NCBI RefSeq assembly: GCF_000346465.2
Contig: NC_034014.1
Location: forward strand, 24,465,297 to 24,529,296
Source of the DNA: Prunus persica
Taxonomy: Eukaryota > Streptophyta > Magnoliopsida > Rosales > Rosaceae
Length of the DNA stretch: 64,000 bases
Reading direction: 5' to 3'
Within the stretch, counting starts at the first letter, position 1; every line of letters begins with the position of its first letter. Made by a program: the position numbers and the translations under genes. This document shows, in pieces, positions 1-11,739 of this stretch. Below the pieces are notes generated by a model that was given only the letters and a program-made list of their open reading frames with translations, made no database searches and had not been told where the DNA came from.

Positions 1-760
1 GCACCTAGTAACATTAGGCTGCCTACGTACCCTTATTGAGGGATCAAGCCACACGTACACATAGGCAATACCTTTATTTATTTCTCTGTATTTCACATTA
101 TCTCCCCATACGCAGGTACTACCAACGCCACGTATGGGGTCTGTCAACACGCCGGATAACATACGCTACGTGCGACCTCACCATAATATCACATATCTCC
201 CCACACGCCGGTACAACCAACGCCACGTATGAGGTCTGTCTCAACGCCGGATAACCTATGCCACGCGAGACCTCAACATCATATAACAATATCTCCCCAT
301 ATGCCAGTACAACCAACGCCACGTATGGGGTCTGTCAACACGCCTGATAACCTACGCCACGTGCGACCCCACTATAATATCACATATCTCCCCATACGCC
401 GGTACAACCAACGCCACGTATAGGGTATGTCTCAACGCCGGATAACCTACGTCACGTGAGACCTCAACATCATATAACAATATCTCCCCATACGCCGGTA
501 CAACCAACGCCACGTATGGGGTCTATCAACACGTCGGATAACCTACGCCACGTGCGATCTCACCATAATATCACATATCTTCCTATACGCCGGTACAACC
601 AACGCCACGTATGGGGTCTGTCTCAACGCCGGATAACCTACGCCACGTGAAACTTCAACATCATATCACATATCTCCCCATGCGCTGGTACAACCAACGC
701 CACGTATGGGGTCTGTCGACATGCCGGATAACCTACGCCACGTGCGACCTAACTTTCACA
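1..760. repeat. Dimeric 95/96-bp tandem repeat with hairpin units
   Basis: Seven anchor copies of ACCAACGCCACGTAT start at 121, 216, 312, 407, 503, 598 and 693, so the monomer alternates 95 and 96 bp and the higher-order unit is about 191 bp. Alternate monomers differ consistently (GTCAACACGCC versus GTCTCAACGCC). Most monomers contain CCCCATACG and, about 18 bases later, its reverse complement CGTATGGGG, so they could fold. On the minus strand each monomer has up to two ACGTGGC cores. The array lies inside the LTR-like sequence ending at 2261 and is probably part of it. No reading frame in the array looks coding. Confidence 0.9.
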
Positions 761-2261
761 GGGTAGTACTTGTAGTGTAACCAAAATTCGGGGAGGTGTC
801 TAAAGTAGTGCGTATAGCACTTCAAACTGACATTCTAGACTCTTTTTATACCTTTACAAACATATATAAATATAAATATTAATTCTAATATTGTGTAAAC
901 CTCAACAATAGTCTAGTACCCAATAATCCCCCAATTTAAAACAATAAATTAATATCCTAATCCCACATAATCAACATGATTCATCTAACACCCAAGACCT
1001 GTCTCTACGGTCACTTAAATTCTCCTGGGAAGGTGAGACTACTCCGGACAACTCACGGTCAACCAAGGGTCAAACTACCCTAACCCTGGTCAAACGGGTA
1101 CACAGGGCCCACAACCTCCAAATTCCGATCCGAAGGTTCCTATGGGTTCTACAAGGTACAGGACACTCGTCCTGCAAGTTTGGTCCAGATCGGACTGTCG
1201 GGTCACTCACGATTGCACGATCTGACGGTTATTATAAAACATAAACTTTAAACTATTAAATCGGAACATTTGGGGCTCTGATTCACGATTCGTGACTTCC
1301 TACATGATCCTAGAAATACCTAGATTAATATATATTAAATTCAAGACCATCCAACGGTCCCAACCTATCGAACCCGGATAACGCGCAATAGGCGGTATCC
1401 GGTCGATAGTCAAACGACGTCCGAATTGAGATCCGCGAAATCCTACGCACTCTTGACAACCTAAGGATCTCATCGAGACACAGTGCAACTTCACTACCTT
1501 CACCCACGCGCCGGCAGCGCTGGGTGCCTAAAGTGATTACGCATCGCCGGAAAATCTCAAAACCACGGCTCCAAACTCCTACCCTAGGTATAACACCATA
1601 TTTGGAGTCACTTTTGTTCTTGGACCTACCCCAAAAACTGACCGGAGGTGGCCGGAATCCCAATCCCAAAACTGGTCAAATTTCAATTCGTAAATCGAAT
1701 TACCTATGCTAAGAATCGATCCAATCCTACCCAACAGGCAGCTAGATTATGAAAAATGGATGAATTTCTATACCTTGATCGCCAAAAATAGCAGCCGGAG
1801 GAGGGAGATCGAAGCCGGCAAAGTTCGAGCGAAAATTGGGCAAAAATCGCCTTTTTCCGACGGCTGGAGCGGCGGTCGATGTGGAAGAAGGGCCGGGTCG
1901 TGACGTCGAGGCCGAGCCAGTCCTTTTGGCATCGGTCCCGTTCGCAGCCGGGGACGGTGGCCGGTAATTCGAGAAAAGAGAGAGAGAGAGAAAATCTGAT
2001 TTTATAAAAAATCTCATTTCGAAATAATTACGATTGTGCCACTGAGTTTCTTTTGACCATATCTCTCTCGTTACAACTCCGATTTGAGTCCACCACGTGT
2101 CTACGAACTCATCTCAGTACGACCTACCCAAATATACCAGTCATTGTCCCAAACTCTTTTCGGGTAAGAAAATGATCAAAATACCCCTACCCCAAGGGTA
2201 AATTTGTAATTTCACTTAAATAATTTAAATAATGGATTAAATTTGGAGTCGGGGTGTTACA
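1..2261 (-). mobile_element. LTR retrotransposon part (LTR-like end, reverse orientation)
   Basis: Read on the minus strand from 2261, the sequence begins TGTAACACCCCGACTCCAAA. This is a familiar start for large plant Ty3-type LTRs, with the expected TG terminus. What follows is non-coding, with a GC-rich block near 1780-1960 and then the tandem array toward position 1. The other end lies outside the window, so the length, the CA terminus and the target-site duplication cannot be seen. No gag or pol coding was recognised. It could be a solo LTR, an LTR of a complete element continuing leftward, or a non-autonomous large element. Confidence 0.6.
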
Positions 2262-2408
2262 GAAGAAAAGTTTTAGTGGATGGAAGTTTGGACATTTTAC
2301 TGTGCTATTGGGGAAAAAAGAGACAAAGTAACAATAAAACGGGGGGCAATTGCATCATTTCACTGTGCTTAGGAACAATATCTAGTTGGATTGGGTTTTA
2401 CTATATAT
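2262..2408 (-). mobile_element. Helitron-like 5' end fragment, cut by the LTR element
   Basis: On the minus strand from about 2408 the order is an ATATATAGTAAAA start, then AAGCACAGTGAA, a C-rich stretch, and GCACAGTAAAAT. The same order appears at 7207-7340 at the start of the larger Helitron candidate. The fragment stops exactly where the LTR-like element ends at 2261, which suggests that element inserted into it. The remainder would lie left of the window. The assignment rests on similarity between these two places only. Confidence 0.4.
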
Positions 2409-2454
2409 AAATTTGTTGATTTGCCTCAACAGTACCAATTCATGATCCTTCTTT

Positions 2455-3265
2455 CATCTTTTCAGGCCTCATTTGGTGGGCAAATCAAGATTGGATAGAG
2501 ACTACGTTCAGTCATGTTCCATAGAATTCAGAATGAGAATTGTTTTCTCTTATAAGTGGGACTATTGTCCAATACAACAAGTCTAGTTCCTCGTTTATTA
2601 ATAGTACCAAACATCTAACAAGAAACTAGTTCATTTTACTAGTCATGTTGATGATTGCAATCATTTCATATTGTTGACATGGTGAAAGTAAATCCTCTCA
2701 ATCCTTGTTTTCCCTTTTCAAGTTATAAGCACATTAAGAATCTAGATTTGTCATGAACATTATAAGAAATGGGTGTGGACAGTGATTATGCACAGGAGTG
2801 AATTGATATGAACTTATTCTACAAGCATTACTTTCCTTGATTATAATATCACGCAAGATAAGATAAGGCCACTTTAGGCAAGCGTTTATCATATTATTTC
2901 GGCCATAACAGAATTTTGAACCTTGTCAGTATTTTTTCCTTCTTCATTTCCTCGAAGCGGCTGGAACTTTTCTTATAATATCTATTTGTTGAATGTCCTA
3001 GGCTCCTAGTACGTGCCGTACACGATTGACCAAAAATTAAATAACAATCTTGACAATTTATAAGTATACTTATAATAAGGTCAATGCATATTTTTCATTT
3101 GAATAACTATATAATAATATAGTAGACCTGCATCTATCGATCATAATTAGGCAAAGAAAATGTTTATATAAAAGTCAAGATCTTAGGGGGTCCATATTAA
3201 TATGTGTGACAAAAAAGTCGCTTTAAATTAAACCAACGATCGTGATTCATGTCAACTCTTGCAGG
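2455..3265. repeat. Duplicated upstream block, copy 1
   Basis: Several anchors in this block recur in the same order at 3415-4560. They are TCAGGCC(T/C)..TTTGGTGGGC (2462 and 3420), CATGTTCCATAGA (2514 and 3900), TTTAGGCAAGCGTTTAT (about 2872 and 4100), GGGGGTCCATAT (about 3186 and 4478) and CATGTCAACT-like sequence (3248 and 4546). The copies differ by many substitutions and indels, so the duplication is old. Copy 1 leads into the F-box pseudogene fragment at 3276. No coding sequence is seen in it. Confidence 0.75.
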
Positions 3266-3275
3266 CCTAGGGTCC

Positions 3276-3412
3276 ATGAAAGCTGTGCCTCAATGTTGTT
3301 GATAGAGAGCTTCATCCAGAATTCTTTGAAACAAAGAAAGTTTCAAAAGATTTCAAATCAGAGCCAACAACAAGAAGTGCTTGTTTGTGCCCTCCCAGCC
3401 GTCATCCTTATT
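3276..3412 (+). pseudogene. F-box gene fragment (pseudogene)
   Basis: This stretch is closely similar to 5668-5838 within exon 1 of the intact F-box gene. It starts at AAGCTGTGCCTCAATGTTGT and ends near GCCGTCATCC. Relative to the gene it lacks about 40 bases after TGTTGTTGA, which breaks the frame, and it has neither the F-box start nor the later exons. It directly follows copy 1 of the duplicated upstream block, so it is a remnant of a tandem duplicate of the F-box gene. Confidence 0.85.
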
Positions 3413-3414
3413 CC

Positions 3415-4560
3415 ATCCTTTCAGGCCTTGTTTGGTGGGCGGGGGGGTGTTGAAAAAACAACTCCGACGAAATTAAATTTATAATAAACAATAAATAAAT
3501 GAAATTGACTTGAATTTGAGACAGACATTAGTAGATTTGATGCAATATCCTAAAGACAGTAATTTCACCCATACTCGATACTTGAAGTTCTATAAGATAC
3601 TTTTTCTATTGAAAAAAAAGGAATGAGAGCTCTTCTTACTTAAATAAACTTCTAAAACCCTATCAAAAGAGTTAGAATTGTTAAAAAACTATTATTTAAA
3701 CTAATTCGAATTAATAAAAATTTATTAATATGAAACTTGAAAATTAATTTAAATTTGAATGTGAAGCGTCTGGCTCATCTTTTGATAATTAATATATGCC
3801 AAAATTACTTCCATTAGGTCCCTTTCTCAATTCTACCAATGTGAAACAAAAGATCTCTTGAATTCCATTCAAACTTCTAACATGCGAATATCGATCGTTC
3901 ATGTTCCATAGAGTCCAGAGTGAAATTAGTCTCTAATCTGTGAGAATATTGTCCAATTTAATAGTTCCTCTTTTATTAAGAGCACCAAACGTCGGACATG
4001 AAATTATTTCATTTTAATTGGAATAACAATTCCAATAAGTTCTTATTGTTGATCCTCTCATCAATCTTTTCCGATCACAGAAGATAAGACCACTCTAATT
4101 TAGGCAAGCGTTTATTATATTTTTATTGGGCAATGGCCACTACAGAACTTTGAACCTTGACAATAATTTCCTCATCCATTTTCCTAGAAGCTGCTGGAAC
4201 TTTTTTTAATAAATAATATCCATTTGTAAAAGATTGACAAAAAATAAACAACAACAATCTTGATAATTATTAATTACAAGTCCAATCAAATCAAAATTAT
4301 ATAATAATCTAGCAGACATGTTTGATTCATTCATATCATTTACTTTTGTTTAAATAATGAAATTCAACTCCACGGGCAAAGAAAATCTCCGTAACAAATT
4401 ATTTGTTCGATTCGATATCAGCTCTGCATTAAGGGCAAAGAAATGTTTATATAAAGGTCAGGGTCATAGACTCATAGGGGGTCCATATCAATGTCAATGT
4501 GTATCAAACAAGTGGGCTTATATTAAATGGAACGATCATGATTGATGTCAACTTGAAACC
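3415..4560. repeat. Duplicated upstream block, copy 2
   Basis: This is the second copy of the block described at 2455-3265, longer because of extra AT-rich sequence between about 3480 and 3890. It stands on the side of the intact F-box gene and probably represents that gene's original upstream region, now separated from it by copia-derived sequence. Both copies begin with GGCCT(C/T)(A/G)TTTGGTG, a terminus typical of plant MITEs, so part of each copy may itself be a MITE. No gene is seen here. Confidence 0.7.
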
Positions 4561-4639
4561 TTCAAGCACCACTTGTTGCATTGCAAGGTCAATGTCTTAT
4601 ATTGATAAAGTCGGTTGTGGATTTGAATTTGAATAGTTG

Positions 4640-5230
4640 ATATATGTTGGTAAATAATTTTATGGTATCAAGAGCTCCTATAATCTAACGATGTTTTTTT
4701 ACCCAGGTTTTTCATGGCCAACTCAACTCTGATAGCTCTGCCCTTCCTATCAATGACCAAAATCCTCCGGCCACTATCAACTAATCCCGTGAGCCTTCAC
4801 TTGCTGTTTTCACCATCATTACTATCAAATTGACCCGCTCCAACTGTCCACTTTGGTTGGCTCAAATTCCTCCAATTCTTCGTAGTTGGTGATCATTTTG
4901 GCTATGTTCCTCTGTCCTCCCAAGTCTCTTTCTGGTGCTGCCGAAAATGTTGTCAATCCTTCTTATCTCTCTTGGGGTCCAGCAAGATTGGACAATATTG
5001 AGTTGAATAAACACCTCGCTCACTCCGCCTGTGTTGTCTACTGTGGCGTTGTCTCCCACATCCCGTCAATCCTGGGTATCTCTGGAACTGCCTCCACCTC
5101 TCACAACCACATCCTTCATCTGCGCAATGAACTATTTTGCACCACCAAAGGCGACTTGTCCATTTCAGATTACCGGGACAAAATCAACTCCATTGCAGAT
5201 AATCTTGCACTCGCTGGAAACTGACAATCT
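4640..5230 (+). mobile_element. Decayed Ty1/copia 5' region with gag remnant
   Basis: TGGTATCAAGAGC at 4663-4675 resembles the primer binding site (TGGTATCAGAGC, initiator Met-tRNA) of plant copia elements with one inserted base. Downstream, two overlapping frames (about 4886-5224 and 5031-5339) together resemble a copia Gag. The most telling stretch is KGDLSISDY followed by a KINSIADNLALAG-like helix, near 5145-5222. Stops and frameshifts interrupt it, and no pol region or 3' LTR follows before the F-box gene. It is an old truncated insertion. Confidence 0.7.
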
Positions 5231-5420
5231 CAGCTCCACATCCACACTGGCTCCGGTACGTTTCGAAGCAATGGAAGCCTTAATTTTATGTTCTTCTGAT
5301 GATTTCTTGTTTCTGAGCTTAACCCAACAATTGTTTTAGGATTTAGAAGTTGGTTTGTGAATTTGTATTTGTATTTTGGGTCTAACAATTGGGTTTTAGC
5401 AGGGAAATTATAAGAAACTA

Positions 5421-6936
5421 ATGGAGGAGGAAAAGCTTGATCAGATCAGCAGCTTACCATTTGAATTAAAACAGAGAATTATATCCTTCCTGCCATTGAA
5501 AGAGGCAGTAAGAGCTAGTGTCCTTTCAACTCATTGGAAGAGCCTCTGGTCTCCAATTCAAGTAAGCTTGAATTTTGATCCAAACCCAGTAAACCATGAA
5601 GGCTCAGGTCAAGAATTCAACCAAGTTATGGGAATGTGCATGAGGTCCTATGCTTGTCTTGAGCAATGGAAGCTGTGCCTCAATGTTGTTGACAGCAATG
5701 AAGCACTGATTCTCAAAGCCACCAAGGGGGTTGACAGAGAGCTTCATCTAGAATTTTTTGAAACAAAGAAAGTTTCAAGAGATTTCAAATCAGAGCCAAC
5801 ATCAACAAGTGCTTGTTTGTGCCTTCACAGCCATCATCCTACACAAACAGAGAGTTTTGCTGGCGTGAAGCTTCTCCAGCTCAGATCAGTCACCAACCTC
5901 ACCAAAACCCTGGTGTCTGAAGTTTTCTCCAATTGCCATGTTCTTGAAAGCTTGAAGCTTGAGAAATGCAGGGGACTGGAAAGCCTTGATGTGAAAACAG
6001 ATAGCCTGAGGAGCTTGGTGGTGGCAGACTGTTCAAACATGGCTGCCATTACAATTTCTGCACAAAATCTCAAATCATTTTGGTTCCATGGTGCTCTTCC
6101 CCAGATTATCACCCTAAAAAACACAAGAAGCTTGGTTGATGTGGTGCTCAATTTGAAGGATGGACCAATCAACAATGAGTTTGACTGTGAGGAAATTCTC
6201 TCCATCCTTTTCTCTTTCAAGGATGTTGAGGCTTTCACTATAAGTGGCTGGCTTCTTGAGGTATATATGAAATTATAAAACACATGTAAATCTTTATATA
6301 TTTCCAACTTCTGAGACTGAATTTGGTTGCTATATTGTTGAAGTGGCTGTGTTCAGCAGGAGTTATTTTTGGGAGGCTTGATTTCCAATTCGACAAGTTA
6401 AAAGCATTAACTTGGATCGACTCTTTGATCAACAAGGACAAAAGAGACTCCCTTGCTTGCTTCTTAAATGCATGTCCTTTGCTGGAGAAATTGTTGGTTG
6501 AGGTAATTAAGTTTTTAGACTTCTAATATCAGTTCATTTTTTTCATTGAATTGTTTCCGTGAGTTGAGCTCGCCCTTGAGCTCAGGTTCGAATTCTCTTT
6601 CTTATATATTATTTAAAATAAATTATCACTTTTATAAAATATATATATATTTATTTATTGGTTGAGGGAATTAATGCCTTGAGCTTGTGGTGGCAGATTG
6701 ACAGCAACCTGAGCACCATCCCCTGCCCATTGTTCTACCAATACTGGCATGAGCCTCACCTTTGGATGGACTTTACAAGTGTCAAGTCGAACACTTCACA
6801 GCTCGAGCACCTTAAAAGCATTGAGTTGCTGGGCTTCGCTGGCAGAGACCATGAATTGCAACTAATGGATCTTTTGCTTGAAAAGGCAATTAGGGTCAAC
6901 TCATTGACTTTAACTTGCCCTGAATTTTTATCATAA
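5421..6936 (+). CDS. F-box / LRR-like protein
   Basis: The predicted CDS joins 5421-6260, 6344-6502 and 6697-6936, giving 412 residues. All junctions are in phase 0 with GT-AG introns. The N-terminus (residues about 7-42, LPFELKQRIISFLPLKEAVR and following) is an F-box, which in known proteins binds the SKP1 adaptor of SCF ubiquitin ligases. The rest has irregular leucine-rich repeats such as VLESLKLEKCRGLESL, expected to bind the substrate. The C-terminal exon has the LWMDFTSVKSNTSQLEHLK stretch seen in plant F-box/LRR proteins of this group, but no FBD domain is visible. The acceptor at 6343 was chosen because the AGs at 6356 and 6359 break the frame. Its substrate is unknown. A broken duplicate lies at 3276-3412, and copia debris sits directly upstream and may have displaced the native promoter. 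Confidence 0.85.
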
Positions 6937-8915
6937 CAAAGTGTAATGATCCCACTCCACTTGCAGTTAGAGCTTGGTTTTTTATGTAACGCTCCCAAGT
7001 ATGTTGAAAATGTCGTTTCGCATGTACGGTATTGTTTAGCCAAGTTTATATATAATTTTTCTTTGCATGTGGAGAAATTATTCAATTAAGACCACATCAA
7101 CTGTCCATCCATTCTTACGAATAATAATAACCTAATGTTTTGTAATACTTCACAAAAAGTAAATTTTGTCAAACTTGAAGATGTGATGTATTCTTTCCAC
7201 TCAAATTCCATATATACTAAAATTCAATGCAACTAAACATTGTAGCTAAGCACAGTGAATTTATGAAAATACCTTTATTTTTAACTGTTCAGCCAGCTTT
7301 TTCTCTCCCTTTGCACAGTAAAATCACGGTTTTGCCCTTGGCTATTGTTTTGTGTTTTTCCCATTTTGCCCTCTCTTCCCTTCGGATGTAACTAGCGGCT
7401 GTTTAGGGTTGGGAGGCGTCTGGTTCGATTTCAACTGGCTGGTTGGAGAGCTACAGGGGTAAAGATGGGAGAGCTGGGTTGGTTCTTTGATGTCTACATC
7501 TGGAGGCTTCGATTGTTCTACACAGCCATCTACTCAGACCATCAGTTTGCGTTTTCATTGCTCTGATCTTCCAAGGTGCTCACTTTCCGACTCCCTTGGG
7601 TTCTATCAGGAAGGGGATTGAATCTCACAGATTAGTTCAGGTATTTCCATCGTTCTTATTATTAATTTTTTTAATCAATTGTCGATTCAATGACTTTGCT
7701 CTCCTGGAGAAATCTTAGAAATGGAAATCATTCCCAATTTATGTTTTGGTTGCCGATAAAACACTGGAAAGCAAAGACCAAGCGTGCTTTAAAATAAAAA
7801 AAAATTTCCTTTTTTTATCTACTTTTGGTTGATGTATCCTAAATATGGAGAAAAAAATTAATGATAAAACACAAGGAAAAAAGAAGTGAAGATTAATCAG
7901 GTTTCGACAAAATAGAAATTGGGAATGATTAACCAGCAACCATACTGATAAAGTGCCATCTTCCCTTCGATGTGTACTCTCTTAATGGTTCATGAAACTG
8001 TAGTGAAGTATCTGAAATTCAGTTTGGTTTAACGATATACCACTTTAAATTTCTCTATCTGATTAATATCATAGTTTGAGATATGCAATAGATTTCTTAG
8101 GTTTTGACTTCTGATCTCTTTGCACGATGTGATTGTTAGTTATAGTGTTAGATATGGAATTGATTTTTAGGTTCTGACTTCTGATAGCATTACAGTATTA
8201 CTATAGGCATCTATAGTATGGAATTGATATCTTCTTGGTTGAATTACTTGCAATTTACTCATGAAATTTGAAGTGTTGTATACTAATGATTGATTTGATT
8301 GGAAGCTACAGATTTTGAAATGAGGTATTTCTTCCTTAAAAATGTTTATCAATTATGTTGTTTGATAATTAAAAAAATGAGTTTTCTAACCCTAAACCCT
8401 CTAATATTTGAGTATGTTGTTGAATCTTTTGGGTGTTTTGTTGAGATTCATTTTAGGGTAGAGTTTTTTGTAATTTAACGATAACCATAGAAATATTACG
8501 GAGTACCTTGGTTTTATTCTATTTTGAGCTTATAAGAGCTGCATATTTGACTTTTGGAATGAGAATTGATTTGAAGAACAAATTTTTTTCAGTTTCAAAC
8601 CTTATAATCCTGTTTCTATGTTTCCTGTTTGTATTATCTGTTACTGCTCCTTTATCATGTTTTATGGAATATATACATCTACCTTGATTTCCTCTTTCAC
8701 CTTGATGCAAAATCGAGGTGACAGGGTGTTAAAAGGTTCTTAAGGGAAAGGCCTTCCATGGTTGAAGAAGGGCAATGGATATACCATACACCTACCTAAA
8801 TGAGGTCGGTTTCTTGACTTGCTGCTTACCAATTGGTTTGGTAGATTGGCAGGTGTTGTTTGTGTGTATCATTGTGGTTGTGTGTTTTTGTGTGTTTGTT
8901 TGACTTATGTCTGAA

Positions 8916-8943
<28 letters not shown>
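8916..8943. repeat. (AT)n microsatellite
   Basis: A 28-bp uninterrupted AT dinucleotide run inside the Helitron candidate, preceded by a GT-rich stretch. Confidence 0.95.
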
Positions 8944-8946
<3 letters not shown>

Positions 8947-10537
8947 GCTTTTACTTTGTGGTTTTCAAATGCCTCGAAGCCATTCTTTTTAGCTTTAAAA
9001 TTTTTATTTTCAGTTTATTCTTTTGCTTAATTTTTTGTCTTTGGTTTTTTTAACGGTTTGCTGAAAAACTATGTAAGAGAGTTGAATTTTGCACAGATTT
9101 AAATATCTGGGGAATCTTGCATAAGTTCATTTACTCATGTTTATTCTTTTGTCTTCCTCATTTAACATTGTTATGCAAGAGAGTGAATTTAACAAGATAT
9201 CATTTCTATGTCCTCCTGTTTGCGTTGCTATTTATTATACAGGATATCAATTTATTTTCTTTCCTCAGTTTCTTCTCTGTCCTCTTCTTTGCTTTTTATT
9301 TGCTTAATCGTTTGCTTTATCACATAACCATTAGGAAAATGTCTTCATTCTCATCTTGACAATAATAACTAATGTTAACACACGTATTATCTAAACAATT
9401 AATATATCCTAAAATTATCAGTTGCAAAATAATGCATACATTGTATGAAATCTTTCTTCTGAACAAAAGCAACGTAGAGATTTTCTTAATTTGATTTTGC
9501 TTTTTCCATTTGCCTTCATTTGGAATGGATGAAGATGTACAAGATTGCATTCATTTTTCATAGTGAATTGTATTATTTTATTATGCAGAATATTGTTTCA
9601 AATGCATGTTCACCCTTAAATCCATATTATCTTTGTGGTTTTCATTAAATTACTACGTTTCTTTGGGCACTTTTCTGTCTCTGTGATTCTTATTCTTCAT
9701 TGTCAAGTAAACATTTTATGTATGATTATCTTGGTAGTGACCTATTGTTTCTTCGTTTAGCATTTTGAACTATTTGAAAATTTTAACTATATTTATATGA
9801 AGATGCTGATACTTCCTTACAATCATGTGACATATCAATAATAGTCTTTAATTTTCTGAGATTGATTCAATGGCAGCAAAGGAAGATTGATGTAACAATT
9901 AGCAGGGAGTTGCTATAGGATTCTATGCAATGAAGTGTTTCCACTACTTCAACAACAAAATAAATGAGGTGGGAACGAAGATTGCTACAGAATTGAAAGA
10001 ACAGAGGACATCTGATTATTCAGGAGCTGAATATGGTCATTAAGTCTTCATGCTCAACAAAATCACCCCACTCTTTAAACCGGAATTTGTATGAAGAGAA
10101 GGTTTCAAATATGTTAAGAGATATGAGTACATGCTGTTTTGTGTAGTATCCTGGTATTTGTAGGTATTTTTAATGGCGATTTTATATGGTTAATTTTACT
10201 TAAAAATACAGGAATGGATCGACTGTGTAGCAAATGGAGATGCTAGCATGTTGAAAATAAAAATAGATGCGACAGAAAAATAGATGCAAAACCAAATGTT
10301 GATATATGCACTGTAGTAGAACATTTGCTTTACAATGGTCTGAAAATGCTTTTTATAAAAATAACAATAAAAGCTATAAAAGCACCACATTAAGAATTAT
10401 AAACAAAACTAAAGGATTCTTAATGTACTTTATTGCACTTAAGTGAAACATAGAAAATGCCTCTACTTTATTTGACATAATATTTGTGACGAGACTTAAA
10501 TTGATATAATAAAAAATTACTTTTCTGCATTATCACG

Positions 10538-10697
10538 CAATTATAATCCTCCTATTTTACGTTGTTAAAGCCTCTTTAGGCCCAAAATTGTGTTTATCAT
10601 AGTGTTAAGGTAGCACACAATTGCATATAGTCCTCCTATTTTACATTGTTAAAGCCTCTTTAGACCCAAAATTGTGTGTTATCATAGTGTTAAGGTA
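10538..10697. repeat. Two-copy tandem repeat, about 80 bp
   Basis: Two adjacent copies share CCTCCTATTTTAC, GTTAAAGCCTCTTTAG, CCCAAAATTGTG and ATCATAGTGTTAAGGTA. They start at about 10538 and 10618 and differ at a few positions. The repeat is non-coding and lies inside the Helitron candidate. Confidence 0.85.
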
Positions 10698-11709
10698 CCA
10701 AATCATGAAATTGTTCCTTTAATCCTCTAGCAATTTCTTATTAATTGTTTTATTGTTAAACGTGGCTTCTTATATAGAAGCGAAGGGATTTTCCTCAAAT
10801 ACCACATATTTCCCAAACCCGTCTTCTTCAAGTCAACTATGCTAAAACATTGCAATCAGTTCCTAGAATCACACTCCCAAATTTTATTTCCCCTACCAAA
10901 ACAAAAATTATCAAATTCAAATCCCCAGTCCCATTAACCGTATAAGAACGAATTTGAATTAAAATCATGTAGTAAAAGAACGAACATATCTTTAAACAGA
11001 ATTACCCAAATAGTAGCATATCATCTTTACCAAAACGGAGCTATCCTAAACCCTGTAACAAAAGAACCAGCATATCCAAATACTGATTTTCAGAGTTTAC
11101 CAACTAATTTTTAATAACCAAACAGAAAACCTTATCAAAAGCAATCATATAGTATTTTAATAACTAAATTGTTTAACCTGATTTCATCAAAATAATAACA
11201 CAATCAAATCAACCTGTCAATAACTTTGGAATTTTATCTCAACAGATTCAATTGCCTCTCACCTCTCTGACGTATAAGCAATCACTAAAGCAAAGAAGCG
11301 AAGATAACTTTCAGGTTAATGTTTCTTCATTTTGATTTATTGACTTCTTTTTTTTCTTTTGTGTTGCCTCAAAATTCCTTCACAAAATTCGACTTGGCTA
11401 TACTACTACGTGTTTTCTGCTCTCTTTCCTTCTGTTTTTTCCCCCTCAGGCTTCCATGAAATTTTGATTGTTTTAGGAGATCTTGGGTACGAAATCCAAA
11501 TACGAGAAGCGGTCATTCGGCCAAATTGTTTAACGATTCTTCGCTTTAAAAGTGTAATTCATGATTGCCTCTCTATTCCTTATACTCACTATTTTTTTGG
11601 TACTGATTTCTTTATTTTTGTAATGTTTGTTCGCTCATCATTTCTACATTTTCATGTTTGTATATTTATTTTCTTCCACAACTTTATACACATTTGATGT
11701 AATTTCATA

Positions 11710-11738
11710 ACCCGCAGCATTGCGGGTCCTTTTGCTAG
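11710..11738 (+). other. Helitron 3' terminus (hairpin and CTAG)
   Basis: ACCCGCA-GCAT-TGCGGGT forms a 7-bp stem with a 4-base loop. It is followed by CCTTTTG and CTAG, then T. This arrangement (GC-rich hairpin about 10 bases before CTRR, insertion before T) is the known Helitron 3' signature. Confidence 0.85.
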
Positions 11739-11739
11739 T

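Larger units (their letters stand above)
7207..11738 (+). mobile_element. Candidate non-autonomous Helitron
   Basis: The 3' end is classic for a Helitron: a 7-bp hairpin stem (ACCCGCA, loop GCAT, TGCGGGT, 11710-11727) followed a few bases later by CTAG (11735-11738) and a T. The proposed 5' end near 7207 (TCCATATATACTAAAAT) is less exact, since the base before TC is T rather than A, but it matches the partial element at 2262-2408. No Rep or helicase coding is seen in about 4.5 kb, so the element would be non-autonomous. An exon-like GC-richer block at about 7380-7640 may be captured or structural sequence. If the 5' end is wrong, the element could be shorter. Confidence 0.55.

Noticed and set aside
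36..650. Short + and minus frames in the satellite array
   Set aside because: They repeat with the monomer, change frame between dimers, and have no protein resemblance. They are by-products of the tandem array.
6356..6360. Alternative acceptors for F-box exon 2
   Set aside because: Starting after either AG puts the exon in a frame that meets a stop within about 15 codons. The AG at 6342-6343 keeps it open.
6560..6600. Possible tRNA B box (GGTTCGAATTC) in the second intron of the F-box gene
   Set aside because: There is no matching A box and no cloverleaf. It is probably a short repeat remnant.
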